Assembly (NCBI GenBank): GCA_023396215.1
Contig: JAEWWW010000038.1
Span: 1-9,684 of the forward strand
Length of the DNA stretch: 9,684 nucleotides
Direction: 5' to 3'
DNA from: Bacillota bacterium
GTDB lineage: Bacteria; Bacillota; Clostridia; Oscillospirales; Ruminococcaceae
The notes beneath the pieces are model-generated. The model was not told the DNA's origin and did not search any database. It worked only from the letters and a program-made list of their open reading frames with translations. Numbering within the stretch: the stretch's first letter is position 1; each line of letters begins with the position of its first letter. Below are positions 1-6,151 of this stretch, piece after piece. Made by a program: the position numbers and the translations under genes.

Positions 1-687
1 TATCAGAACATTCATAAAGCCGAGTTTATCGCCCGGCCCAACCGCTTCATCGCCCGGGTGCTGCTGGAGGGCAGGGAGGAAACGGTGCATATCAAAAACA
101 CCGGCCGCTGTGCCGAGCTGCTGCTGCCCGGCGCGGCGGTCTACCTTGAGGAGAGCGAAAACCCCGCCCGCAAAACCCGCTTTTCGCTGGTGACGGTGGA
201 AAAAGGCAGCCGGTTGGTCAATATCGACTCACAGGCCCCCAACACCCTGTTGGCCCAATGGCTGGAGGCGGGGGGCGTGCTGCCCGGCCTGCCCTGCCCG
301 GTAACCGGGCTGCGCCGCGAGGCAAAGCTGGGGGCTTCCCGCATCGATTTTCTGCTCACCGCAGGGGGGCAGCCCGCCTTTGTCGAGGTCAAGGGCGCCA
401 CGCTGGAGCAGGGCGGCGCGGCTTACTTCCCCGACGCGCCCACCCAGCGGGGGGTGCGCCACATCGAGGAGCTGATACGCCACCGGCAGCAGGGCCTGCC
501 CGCCGGTATCGTCTTTGTGGTGCAGCTTAAAGGGGTGGATTATCTGGCCCCCAACGACCGCACCCACCCCGAATTTGGGCAGGCGCTGCGCCGTGCCCGC
601 CAGAGCGGGGTAGAGGTGCTGGCCTATGACTGCCATGTGTCCCCCGGCGAAATCACGCTGGTCGACCGGGTGGAGGTGAGGCTATGA
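1..687 (+). CDS. sfsA: SfsA family nuclease-like protein (5' end cut by window)
   Basis: The frame is open from the first base, and the 228 visible residues match the SfsA family (about 230 residues) nearly end to end, so only a few N-terminal residues lie outside the window. Family landmarks seen: an N-terminal RPNRF segment (residues 13-17), HIKNTGR (30-36), SRIDF (113-117), FVEVK (127-131) and the YFPDAPTQRG stretch (142-151). D115 with E129-x-K131 forms a PD-(D/E)XK-like nuclease signature. SfsA was named 'sugar fermentation stimulation protein' in E. coli; DNA binding and nuclease activity are reported for the family, but its cellular role is poorly defined. An in-frame GTG at 58 is not a credible start because conserved family sequence continues upstream of it. 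The TGA stop overlaps the next gene's ATG in an ATGA, so the two genes are probably translationally coupled. Confidence 0.93.
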   Translation, partial: YQNIHKAEFIARPNRFIARVLLEGREETVHIKNTGRCAELLLPGAAVYLEESENPARKTRFSLVTVEKGSRLVNIDSQAPNTLLAQWLEAGGVLPGLPCPVTGLRREAKLGASRIDFLLTAGGQPAFVEVKGATLEQGGAAYFPDAPTQRGVRHIEELIRHRQQGLPAGIVFVVQLKGVDYLAPNDRTHPEFGQALRRARQSGVEVLAYDCHVSPGEITLVDRVEVRL

Positions 688-956
688 GCATCTACCTTGC
701 GGCGATTAACCTGGCCGCCTTTTTGGTAATGGGGTGGGATAAGCGCGCCGCCATCGGTCGACGGCGGCGTGTACCCGAAAGAACCCTCCTTCTGCTGGCG
801 GCACTGGGGGGCAGCGTGGGGGCTTGGCTGGCTATGCGGGTGTTTCGCCATAAGACGCTGCATAACCGCTTTCGCTTTGGGGTGCCGGCCATCCTGCTGG
901 CGCAGCTTGGGCTGGCGGCGCTGCTGCTGTGGCGTTTCGGCCTGCTGCCCTTTTAA
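684..956 (+). CDS. DUF1294 small membrane protein
   Basis: A 90-residue protein with the DUF1294 pattern: GWDKRAA (17-23) after the first hydrophobic segment, RVPE (29-32), a GG-containing second segment, and FRHKT (54-58). Three hydrophobic stretches (about 2-16, 34-50 and 67-84) predict an integral membrane protein, with the Arg/Lys-rich loop between the first two probably cytoplasmic. The family has no established biochemical function. Its start overlaps the sfsA stop by four bases, and a strong GGAGGTG ribosome site lies inside the end of sfsA (about 672-680), which fixes the ATG at 684. The length is normal for the family. I infer co-expression with sfsA; whether they share a function is unknown. 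Confidence 0.88.
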   Translation: MSIYLAAINLAAFLVMGWDKRAAIGRRRRVPERTLLLLAALGGSVGAWLAMRVFRHKTLHNRFRFGVPAILLAQLGLAALLLWRFGLLPF

Positions 957-964
957 GGCGGCTG

Positions 965-1115
965 CAGGCTGCCGAAAAAGTCGCCGGGCCGCAAAATGGC
1001 AATGCAATTTTACTTGCTTTGTTGGCTGCGCTTGCAAATGTCGGTCACATATATCGAATATGCTCCCTTATTTGCTGCGCTTGCCGCCTCTCCCCCGGCG
1101 ATTTTTCAAAGCCTG
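965..1115. repeat. Nested palindromic element between convergent genes
   Basis: Two arms about 110 bases apart are near-perfect inverted repeats: CAGGCT plus GAAAAAGTCGCCGGG at 965-970 and 974-988, against CCCGGCGATTTTTC plus AGCCTG at 1094-1107 and 1110-1115, giving about 20 paired bases with one bulge and one small internal loop. Inside them sits a second hairpin: GCGC and GCAAAT (1028-1031, 1034-1039) pair with ATTTGC and GCGC (1070-1075, 1077-1080), with CATAT/ATATG (1048-1052, 1058-1062) at the tip. A CTGCGCTTGC motif occurs twice (1026-1035 and 1075-1084). The element lies between the ends of two converging genes, where it could act as a two-way terminator. It looks like a mobile or dispersed palindromic repeat (MITE- or REP-like) or a structured RNA. 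No second copy is present in this window. Confidence 0.55.
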
Positions 1116-1206
1116 ACCATTCTTTGCACCCTCCGCGAGGGGGGCTTGGTGTCTTGTTCAAAACCCGGGGGATTTGGGTCCAACCGTGCAGCCGGAGCCG
1201 CTCCCT
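1116..1206. other. Intergenic remainder between convergent genes
   Basis: There is no gene here. A 5-bp hairpin (CCCTC-CGC-GAGGG, 1129-1141) and weak ACCC/GGGT pairing (1163-1179) are present, but neither has a clear U-tract on either strand, so I do not call a terminator. Confidence 0.4.
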
Positions 1207-2139
1207 TTACGGGCAGAAGATTTCCCCCAGCCCCTTTGCCATCAGGTCGTAGCCGTAGTCGTTGGGGTGCAGGTATCCGTCCCGCATCCAGTCGGTGCTG
1301 TGGGGCAAAAGGGATAACCCGCTCACAACAGTGGCCCGGTACTGCCCGGCTACCGCCTCCAACGAGCGGCAGATTTGCTCAAACTGCCGCTGCCGTTCGG
1401 GAGTAAAATCTGCACGCCAAAGGGGCGACAGGTAGTAAAGGTCGGTTTCGGGCCAAAGGGTGCGCAGCCGGTCAAAAAACCGGTCGGCATTGTGGCAGAT
1501 GGGTTGCTCCTCCCCCATCCGCTTGATATCGTTGGTGCCATAGGCCACCAAAATCAGCGCCGGGTTGATTTCCAGCTTTTCCAGCCACTCGGCGTCAAAC
1601 ACATACCCCGAAATGGCCTGGTTAATCAGGCCAAGGCCCATGCGCCGGGCAAGCTGCACCGGGTACACCCGGGAGGGGCGAGCCGCATACACCCCCTGCG
1701 TGATAGAATCCCCCAGCGCGAGGAGCGATCGCTGCGCCTGCGGCACTGCCCGCCACTCGCCCACCTCAAAGCCGGAGATCTCCAGCGTGCACAGGGCCGG
1801 CAGCCAGACCTCAAACTCGGCCTGCCCGGCGGTTTCGCGCCTGTAGGTAAAGGTGCCGCTGAGGTTTTCATCGCCGATATCCCAAAAGCTGCGGGGCTCG
1901 CCGTTTTCAAAAAGGTCTATCCCGGTTCTGCGCTCCAACATGCTGCCTACCCGGTACTGAAAGGAGATTCCAGCCGCGTCGGTCACAAAGCGCAGGCAGG
2001 CCCCGGCGGTGCTGACCATGCGGGTGCGAAACCGCTCCTCCAGCAAGAAATAGTGGTACTGGCTCTTGGTGAACCGGGTGGGGAAATACCATCCGCCCCG
2101 CTGCTGAACCTCCAAACAGTTGTGAAACAATGCTTCCAT
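1207..2139 (-). CDS. SGNH/GDSL-family hydrolase with N-terminal beta-type domain
   Basis: A 310-residue two-part protein. Residues 1 to about 130 look like the beta-rich accessory domain often found before SGNH esterases; residues 135-310 are the SGNH hydrolase. The catalytic blocks are visible: GDSITQG (143-149, nucleophile Ser144), an oxyanion Gly in SGY (177-179), GTND (201-204, Asn203) and RDGYLHPND (286-294, His291 with Asp287). The Asp-to-His spacing is four residues, where three (DGxHP) is more usual. Such enzymes hydrolyse esters, often acetyl groups on carbohydrates, but the substrate cannot be read from sequence. No signal peptide is seen, so it is probably cytoplasmic. AGAGGA six bases before ATG sets the start. 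It lies 48 bases downstream of the kinase gene on the same strand, so it is likely the last gene of that operon and, unlike its upstream neighbours, is intact. Confidence 0.88.
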   Translation of the reverse strand: MEALFHNCLEVQQRGGWYFPTRFTKSQYHYFLLEERFRTRMVSTAGACLRFVTDAAGISFQYRVGSMLERRTGIDLFENGEPRSFWDIGDENLSGTFTYRRETAGQAEFEVWLPALCTLEISGFEVGEWRAVPQAQRSLLALGDSITQGVYAARPSRVYPVQLARRMGLGLINQAISGYVFDAEWLEKLEINPALILVAYGTNDIKRMGEEQPICHNADRFFDRLRTLWPETDLYYLSPLWRADFTPERQRQFEQICRSLEAVAGQYRATVVSGLSLLPHSTDWMRDGYLHPNDYGYDLMAKGLGEIFCP

Positions 2140-2187
2140 CTTATGTCCTCTTTCATCTGAAATGCGAAGAAGCGTTTCTCCGCTTTT

Positions 2188-3478
2188 TTAAACCCTGTCA
2201 ACCTGAAACCAAAAGACGCTGCCGCTGCCCGGCTTGGACTGCACCCCATAGCTGCCGCCGTGCAGCTCGATGATTTTCTTCACGATAGAGAGCCCCAGCC
2301 CGGTGCCGGTGATGGCGCGTTTGTGTTTTTTATCCACCTTGTAGTACCGGTCCCAGATATAGGGGATATCCCCCTCCTCAATCCCCTCGCCGCGGTCCTC
2401 CACCTCCAGCCTGACCCCGATTTGGGTCGCGACCTGCCGGATGGTGATGGGCATGTCGTTCGTGCTGTAGTGGATGGCGTTGACCAGCAGATTGTAAAAG
2501 GCCTGTGTGATTTTAACCTCGTCGGCGTTTACAAAAATTTCTTCCTGATACTCAAAGACAAAGCGGTAGCCGTCCTTCTGCACCAGTTTGGCCATCCGCT
2601 CAATCGAATGGCCGATGCTCCGGGTAAAATTATAAACCTCGGCGTGCAGCTTCATCGTCCCGGTTTCCATCCGGGAAACATCAAGAAGGTCGTTCACCAA
2701 AGAGATGAGCCTTCTGGTTTCGTCCATGATAAGGGCTGTCTGCTCGCCGGTAATCTCTTCGGGAAAGTCGTTCATCATCTCGGCGTGGCTGTAGATGAGG
2801 GCAAGGGGGGTGCGCAGGTCGTGGGAGATATTGGCCAGCAGCTCGCGCCGCAGCCCCTCCACCTTGGAAAGCTCAGCGGCGGCGTGGTTAAGGGTATCGG
2901 ATAGCTCGTGTATCTCCCGGTAGCCCTTGCCCGAAAAGCGAATGCCATAGTTGCCGGTCGCCAGTATCTTCGCGCTTTGGTTAAGCCGCTCGATCGGCTT
3001 TGCAACGGTTCTGGCGATGATGAAGGCCAGCACGACCGAAAGCGCCAGCATGATGCCGGTGACATAATAAAGCTGCACCTTGATGGTGGATATCGTCGCG
3101 TTCACCGGGGATATCATGGCGTAAAAGACGAAGGAAACGGTTCTGCCATCGGCGGTGGCAAACTCCTTCGTTTTGGTAATCGCCTCCCGCCGGGGCGGTT
3201 TTCCCCCGGGTCCGGTCTGTCCGGTGGAGAAAAGTCGTGCACCGGGGTTACGATAATCTCCTGCTCGTCGGCAAGCCCCCGGATAAGCTGTCCGAGGGAA
3301 GGGCTGTCGATGTTCCGCTCCACCGGAGTGATGGCCTTTTCAATCTCATCACGGCGAATGCTTTCATACATCCTGCTGAGAAAGACCGTTTCAAACAGCC
3401 ACAATACCATGAGCAGCAAAGCGCAGAAGTCCAATAAAAATATAAAAATTTCCACATCAGGCGCTGTGAATTTTTCAT
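2188..3478 (-). pseudogene. Sensor histidine kinase, broken by two apparent frameshifts
   Basis: A membrane HisKA-type sensor kinase read across three frames. The start ATG at 3478 sits three bases after the regulator's stop with GAGGG upstream, and gives MKNSQRLMWKF. The next frame continues with the first membrane segment (FIFLLDFCALLLM, then LWLFETVFL) and the extracellular part as far as DEQEIIVTPVHDF. The third frame resumes around EAITKTKEFATADGR and runs to the end: second membrane segment (LYYVTGIMLALSVVLAF), HAMP region, H-box NISHDLRTP with the phospho-accepting His, N-box YNLLVNAIHY, G1 DRGEGI, F-box-like IWDRYYK and G2 GTGLGLSIVKK. Each switch can be explained by one missing base (near 3444-3448 and 3175-3235). 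The catalytic half is intact, and a separate ORF from ATG 3117 could still make a membrane-bound kinase with only one membrane segment. It would pair with the regulator upstream. The breaks could be real decay or sequence error. Confidence 0.82.
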
Positions 3479-3481
3479 ATG

Positions 3482-3972
3482 CTAACCCTCAAAGCGGTAC
3501 CCCAGGCCCCGCAGCGTCGTGATAGACTTCGCGTACGGTCCCAGAGCCTTGCGCAGCAGCTTCATGTGGGTGTCCAGCGTCCGGTCGTCGCCGCTGCGGG
3601 CCGCCGCGTTTCTTTGCGTCCTTCTCAGGATGGCGCTCACCCGCATCATAATCTCCTTTGAGGAAAAGGGCTTCACCACATAATCGTCCACCCCCACCTC
3701 GAACCCCAGAACCTTGTCATATTCCTCGCCCCGGGCGGAGAGCATCAGAACAGGGGTGTCGGCGGTTTTTCTAATCTCCTTCACCGCCGAAAAACCGTCC
3801 AGCTCGGGCATCATGATGTCCATAATAATGATATCAAAGGACTGCTGCCTGCAGATTTCTACCGCCTCCATACCGTCAGCGGCCTCCACAACCCCGTGCC
3901 CCTCAAACAGGGCATACCGCCTCGTACCGCCCGCAGCCCGCTTTCGTCGTCATAAACCAAAATTTTTGCCAT
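3482..3972 (-). pseudogene. OmpR/PhoB-family response regulator, frameshifted and internally deleted
   Basis: The start ATG at 3972 gives MAKILVYDDESGLRAV, the first strand and acidic pair (D8, D9) of a receiver domain. After about 16 codons the frame is lost, and the protein resumes one frame over at RRYALFEGHGVVEAADG; one missing base near 3918-3930 explains this. The rest of the receiver is complete: phospho-acceptor Asp (about residue 52, in IMDIMMP), the LMLSA switch Ser and Lys in DDYVVKPF (about 101). The C-terminal winged-helix domain is badly shortened. After the linker ILRRTQRNAAARS the sequence jumps straight to DDRTLDTHMKLLRKALG (recognition helix) and TTLRGLGYRFEG (wing). The rebuilt protein is about 163 residues against roughly 225 for the family, so about 60 residues are missing in frame (junction near 3585-3600). 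DNA binding should be lost. It is the first gene of the minus-strand operon, followed three bases later by the kinase. Confidence 0.85.
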
Positions 3973-3997
3973 TTCATCACCGCCCATGCTATCCATA

Positions 3998-4027
3998 AAT
4001 ATATCATTATTTCGCAAAGGAATGCAA
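3998..4027 (-). promoter_or_regulatory. Possible promoter of the response-regulator operon
   Basis: On the minus strand TTGCAT (4022-4027) and TATATT (3998-4003) are 18 bases apart, 26 bases upstream of the regulator ATG. The -10 fits sigma-A well; the -35 is weak (3 of 6). Confidence 0.3.
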
Positions 4028-4036
4028 CCGGAGAAG

Positions 4037-4068
4037 AACGGCTGAAAGGTGACTCTCAGCCGTTTTTT
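4037..4068. terminator. Strong hairpin terminator, probably bidirectional
   Basis: A 9-bp perfect stem, AACGGCTGA (4037-4045) with TCAGCCGTT (4056-4064), has a 10-base loop and is followed on the plus strand by a run of T to 4068. On the minus strand the stem is followed by TTCTTCTCC, an imperfect U-tract. It lies just past the stop of the minus-strand fusion ORF, which it should terminate. The better U-tract faces the plus strand, where no gene precedes it in the nearest 4 kb other than those before 956. Confidence 0.75.
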
Positions 4069-4089
4069 CTCGGAGTTTTCAGAAACGCC

Positions 4090-4521
4090 CTAATACCTTT
4101 TCTTCGTTCTCCAAAGCAGGAGGGTTGCGCCGCCCAGCACCAGAAGCGAGGCCGCCACCGTCACGGCGTATGCCGGGTCTGCCGCACCGGAGGCCATCTC
4201 GGTAAGCTGCTCCATTTCCTCTTCGGTCAGGCCCAGCTCCAAAAGCGCCGCACGCGCCTCGTCGTCGATGGCGCCGCCGCTTTGCTGCAAAACCGTCATC
4301 GCCTTTTGCAGCAGCTCCCGGTCGGGCATGCCGCCGGGGCCGCCCATCCCACCCTGACCGTTCTGTCTGTTTTGGCCGCGGTTGCCGCCGCCTCCCATGC
4401 TGCCCAGCGCGGATAGGTCGATATGGGAGGCATACAAAGATTGGTCGCACATCAAATATGCGGCAACCTGCTTCTGGGTCAGGTCATGGTCTTCCCGCAT
4501 ATCCCTAATTCTTAGCCGCAT
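4090..4521 (-). CDS. Fusion ORF: XRE repressor N-terminus joined to a Gly-rich membrane-anchored tail
   Basis: A 143-residue ORF from ATG 4521 with GGGGGTGAT upstream; an in-frame GTG three codons earlier is less likely. Residues 1-30 (MRLRIRDMREDHDLTQKQVA..., then YLMCDQSLY) are the opening helices of a clostridial XRE/Cro-type HTH protein, which would normally continue with a 'SKYERG'-like third helix. Here it changes abruptly at about residue 31. The rest is unrelated: a Gly/Asn/Gln-rich stretch (41-65), an acidic helical part (66-112, with GLTEEEMEQL), a hydrophobic segment (117-137) and a basic tail (RTKKRY), as in C-terminally anchored surface proteins. The tail resembles those I associate with CotH-like spore-coat kinase proteins, but this is a guess. 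The simplest explanation is a deletion that fused the start of one gene to the end of another. Translation is possible; DNA binding is unlikely. Confidence 0.6.
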   Translation of the reverse strand: MRLRIRDMREDHDLTQKQVAAYLMCDQSLYASHIDLSALGSMGGGGNRGQNRQNGQGGMGGPGGMPDRELLQKAMTVLQQSGGAIDDEARAALLELGLTEEEMEQLTEMASGAADPAYAVTVAASLLVLGGATLLLWRTKKRY

Positions 4522-4537
4522 TTTTATCACCCCCTAA

Positions 4538-4567
4538 AGCATATCTTAGGACGATATGTCCTGTTCA
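4538..4567 (-). promoter_or_regulatory. Predicted sigma-A promoter of the XRE-fusion gene
   Basis: On the minus strand TGAACA (4562-4567) and TATGCT (4538-4543) are 18 bases apart, each matching 4 of 6 consensus bases. The -10 ends about 17 bases before the ATG, which leaves a very short leader. One of the GGAC-N5-GTCC dyads fills the spacer, so a bound repressor would block polymerase. Confidence 0.4.
4549..4561. promoter_or_regulatory. Operator-like dyad 1 (GGAC-N5-GTCC)
   Basis: GGAC-GATAT-GTCC, extending to AGGAC/GTCCT (4548-4562). It sits inside the predicted promoter spacer of the XRE-fusion gene. It shares half-sites and spacing with a second dyad centred 25 bp away, the arrangement expected for cooperative binding of two XRE dimers. 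Autoregulation is inferred from position. Confidence 0.5.
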
Positions 4568-4573
4568 CATATT

Positions 4574-4586
4574 GGACCATTTGTCC
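4574..4586. promoter_or_regulatory. Operator-like dyad 2 (GGAC-N5-GTCC)
   Basis: GGAC-CATTT-GTCC lies between the two divergent genes. Together with dyad 1 it is enclosed by a longer inverted repeat (4535-4552 against 4583-4600, 14 of 18 bases paired), so the control region is symmetric about its centre. Confidence 0.5.
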
Positions 4587-4611
4587 TAAAACGTGCTTTA
4601 AGGTGAGTTGG

Positions 4612-4914
4612 ATGCCGGACTACAAAAAAATGCATCTAAATCTATTCAGGGCTTCCGAGCAGGCCATTAATCTTTTGGTTAAAGCACAGCGAGAATGTGA
4701 GGAGCATTACATTTCCTCATCAGAGCCTGCGTTAATCACAATCTCATTCCAGACCAAGACCAAAAACGAAGAGTGGTTTCAGATTGCATATTCATACATA
4801 AAACAGCACGCCCTCGGCACAAAGCCAAGGGCGCAGTGTCTATATATATCCTTTGCTGAAACTTCTGCTATAGGAATTCCCCTTACTTTTCCGCAAGCGG
4901 TATGTCCCGAATGA
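4612..4914 (+). CDS. Small hypothetical protein divergent from the XRE gene; C-terminus may be read-through
   Basis: A 100-residue ORF from ATG 4612 with AAGGTGAG just upstream; a GTG at 4603 overlaps that ribosome site. The first half (MPDYKKMHLNLFRASEQAIN, then LLVKAQRECEEHYISSSEP) is a compact helical sequence resembling short clostridial ORFs found near small XRE regulators; I know no function for them. After about residue 51 the composition changes (WFQIAYSYIKQHALG...), and the ORF runs across the terminator hairpin of the opposing GGDEF gene and overlaps that gene's last 32 bases. The natural stop may have been lost: GAG-TGG at about 4769-4774 is one base from GAG-TGA. The N-terminal half is likely real; the C-terminal half probably is not ancestral. 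The shared operator region suggests common control with the XRE-fusion gene. Confidence 0.5.
   Translation: MPDYKKMHLNLFRASEQAINLLVKAQRECEEHYISSSEPALITISFQTKTKNEEWFQIAYSYIKQHALGTKPRAQCLYISFAETSAIGIPLTFPQAVCPE
4810..4832 (-). terminator. Terminator of the GGDEF gene
   Basis: On the minus strand GCCCTTGGC, loop TTTGT, then GCCGAGGGC forms a 9-bp stem with one G-U pair, followed by GTGCTGTTTTATG. It lies 50 bases past the GGDEF stop codon. On the plus strand the same stem has a C-A mismatch and no U-tract, so the minus strand is the functional direction. Confidence 0.65.
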
Positions 4915-6151
4915 AGAAGGAGTAGCTGCCGCCGCCGCTCTTTTTGGTGGTGTACATGGCCTGGTCGGCGCAGAGCAGCAGGGTGTCGGTGTCCTCGGCG
5001 TCTGCCGGAAAGAGGCTTATCCCAATGCTGATTTTGACCTGCAGCGGGGCCCCGTTGTAGAGCACCGGCTCCGCCGCCGCGGCGTGTATGCGCTGGGCAA
5101 GCCTGCTCACGCCCTCGGGCTCCTTGACGTCTGTTTGCAGCACCACAAACTCATCCCCGCCCAGCCGGCCAATTTGGTCGGTGGTTCTCAGGGCCGCCCG
5201 CACCTTTTCGGCCACATGGCGCAGCACAACGTCCCCCGCCTCGTGCCCATAGTGGTCGTTGATAAGCTTGAATTTATCGATATCAAACAGCATGACCGCA
5301 AACCGGGCCCCGCTGCGTCTGGCGCGCTGTATCTCCTGCTCCAGCTGTATCATCAGGCTGGCGCGGTTTTGTATCCCGGTCAGGGCGTCGTACCGGGCAA
5401 GCCAGGCGATTTTCTCCTCCTGCGCCTTGCGCTGGGTAATATCCCTGATGATGTGAATGCGAAGCGGCCCATTTTCAGTATGGACCATCCGGGAGCTTAC
5501 CTCCACGGGGAAGGCCGAGCCGTCGCTTCGCAGATGAAGGCTCTCAAACACAACCCCGCACGTTTCGGCCTGCCGCATCTGGTCGCCATAATCCGCAAGG
5601 GTGGAGGCATGGCGCAGGTCCTGAATATTTTTGGTCAGGAGCTCTGCCTTGGTGTAGCCATAGGCTTCGCAGGCCCGCTGGTTGGAAGCAACAAGCTGCC
5701 CATCCAAATTCACATAGAGGATGATGTCCTGTGCGCCCTCAAAAAGAATCTTGTGAATTTCAAGCGCCGTCTCCGCCTGTTTTTGTATGGTAATCTCCAG
5801 CAGCATGGTGACGACAATCTCCTCCGAGGGGCGAAAGGCGCTGACCCTAAAGTGCTTGCCGTCCATCTGAAAGCAGCACTCAAAGGAGCCGGTGCTTTCC
5901 TCCGCCCACAGGTGGTTAAAGATATCCGCCCAGCTTTTGGCCGCGTGCGCCAGCACCTGCCCCAGCGTTTTGCCGATAATCTCGGCGCGCTGCACCCCGG
6001 CAATATTCTTAAACTGCCTGTTCACCTCAAGAAACCGGTAGTCGCGGGGTTCCCGGTTTTCATCCCGTACAACCGCAAACATCGCGTAGCCTTCAAACAT
6101 TGGGTCGTACACATTTTCGCAACAGAAGGTCGTGTTTGCCTTTTTTGACAT
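4883..6151 (-). CDS. PAS-PAS-GGDEF diguanylate cyclase
   Basis: A 422-residue protein predicted to make cyclic di-GMP from two GTP. Domains in order: a PAS-like sensor (about 15-125), a second PAS with a PAC-type end (about 130-243, LRIHIIRDITQRK), a short helical linker, and a GGDEF domain (about 247-415). The GGDEF domain is complete: DALTGIQNR (255-263), the metal-binding Asp in FDIDKFK (289-295), the signature GGDEF (331-335), and an RTTD inhibitory site (322-325) exactly five residues upstream, so product feedback is likely. No membrane segment or signal peptide is seen, so it is probably a soluble cytoplasmic sensor; no heme or flavin ligand can be assigned. A GGCGGAGG ribosome site precedes the ATG. 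It has its own terminator and promoter candidate, so it is probably monocistronic. A nearby EAL-HDOD gene suggests a local c-di-GMP theme. Confidence 0.93.
   Translation of the reverse strand: MSKKANTTFCCENVYDPMFEGYAMFAVVRDENREPRDYRFLEVNRQFKNIAGVQRAEIIGKTLGQVLAHAAKSWADIFNHLWAEESTGSFECCFQMDGKHFRVSAFRPSEEIVVTMLLEITIQKQAETALEIHKILFEGAQDIILYVNLDGQLVASNQRACEAYGYTKAELLTKNIQDLRHASTLADYGDQMRQAETCGVVFESLHLRSDGSAFPVEVSSRMVHTENGPLRIHIIRDITQRKAQEEKIAWLARYDALTGIQNRASLMIQLEQEIQRARRSGARFAVMLFDIDKFKLINDHYGHEAGDVVLRHVAEKVRAALRTTDQIGRLGGDEFVVLQTDVKEPEGVSRLAQRIHAAAAEPVLYNGAPLQVKISIGISLFPADAEDTDTLLLCADQAMYTTKKSGGGSYSFFIRDIPLAEK

Noticed and set aside
1375..2160. A 261-codon open frame on the plus strand opposite the SGNH hydrolase
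   Set aside because: Antisense shadow; the minus-strand frame carries all SGNH catalytic blocks.
2167..2190. Small AAGCG/CGCTT hairpin with a T-run between the kinase and hydrolase genes
   Set aside because: The stem is only five base pairs and the T-run is on the plus strand, where no gene ends; on the minus strand it has no U-tract, so the operon probably continues.
5084..6148. A 354-codon open frame on the plus strand opposite the GGDEF gene
   Set aside because: It is antisense to a clear PAS-PAS-GGDEF gene, has no family-like sequence, and is explained by GC-rich codon use in the real gene.
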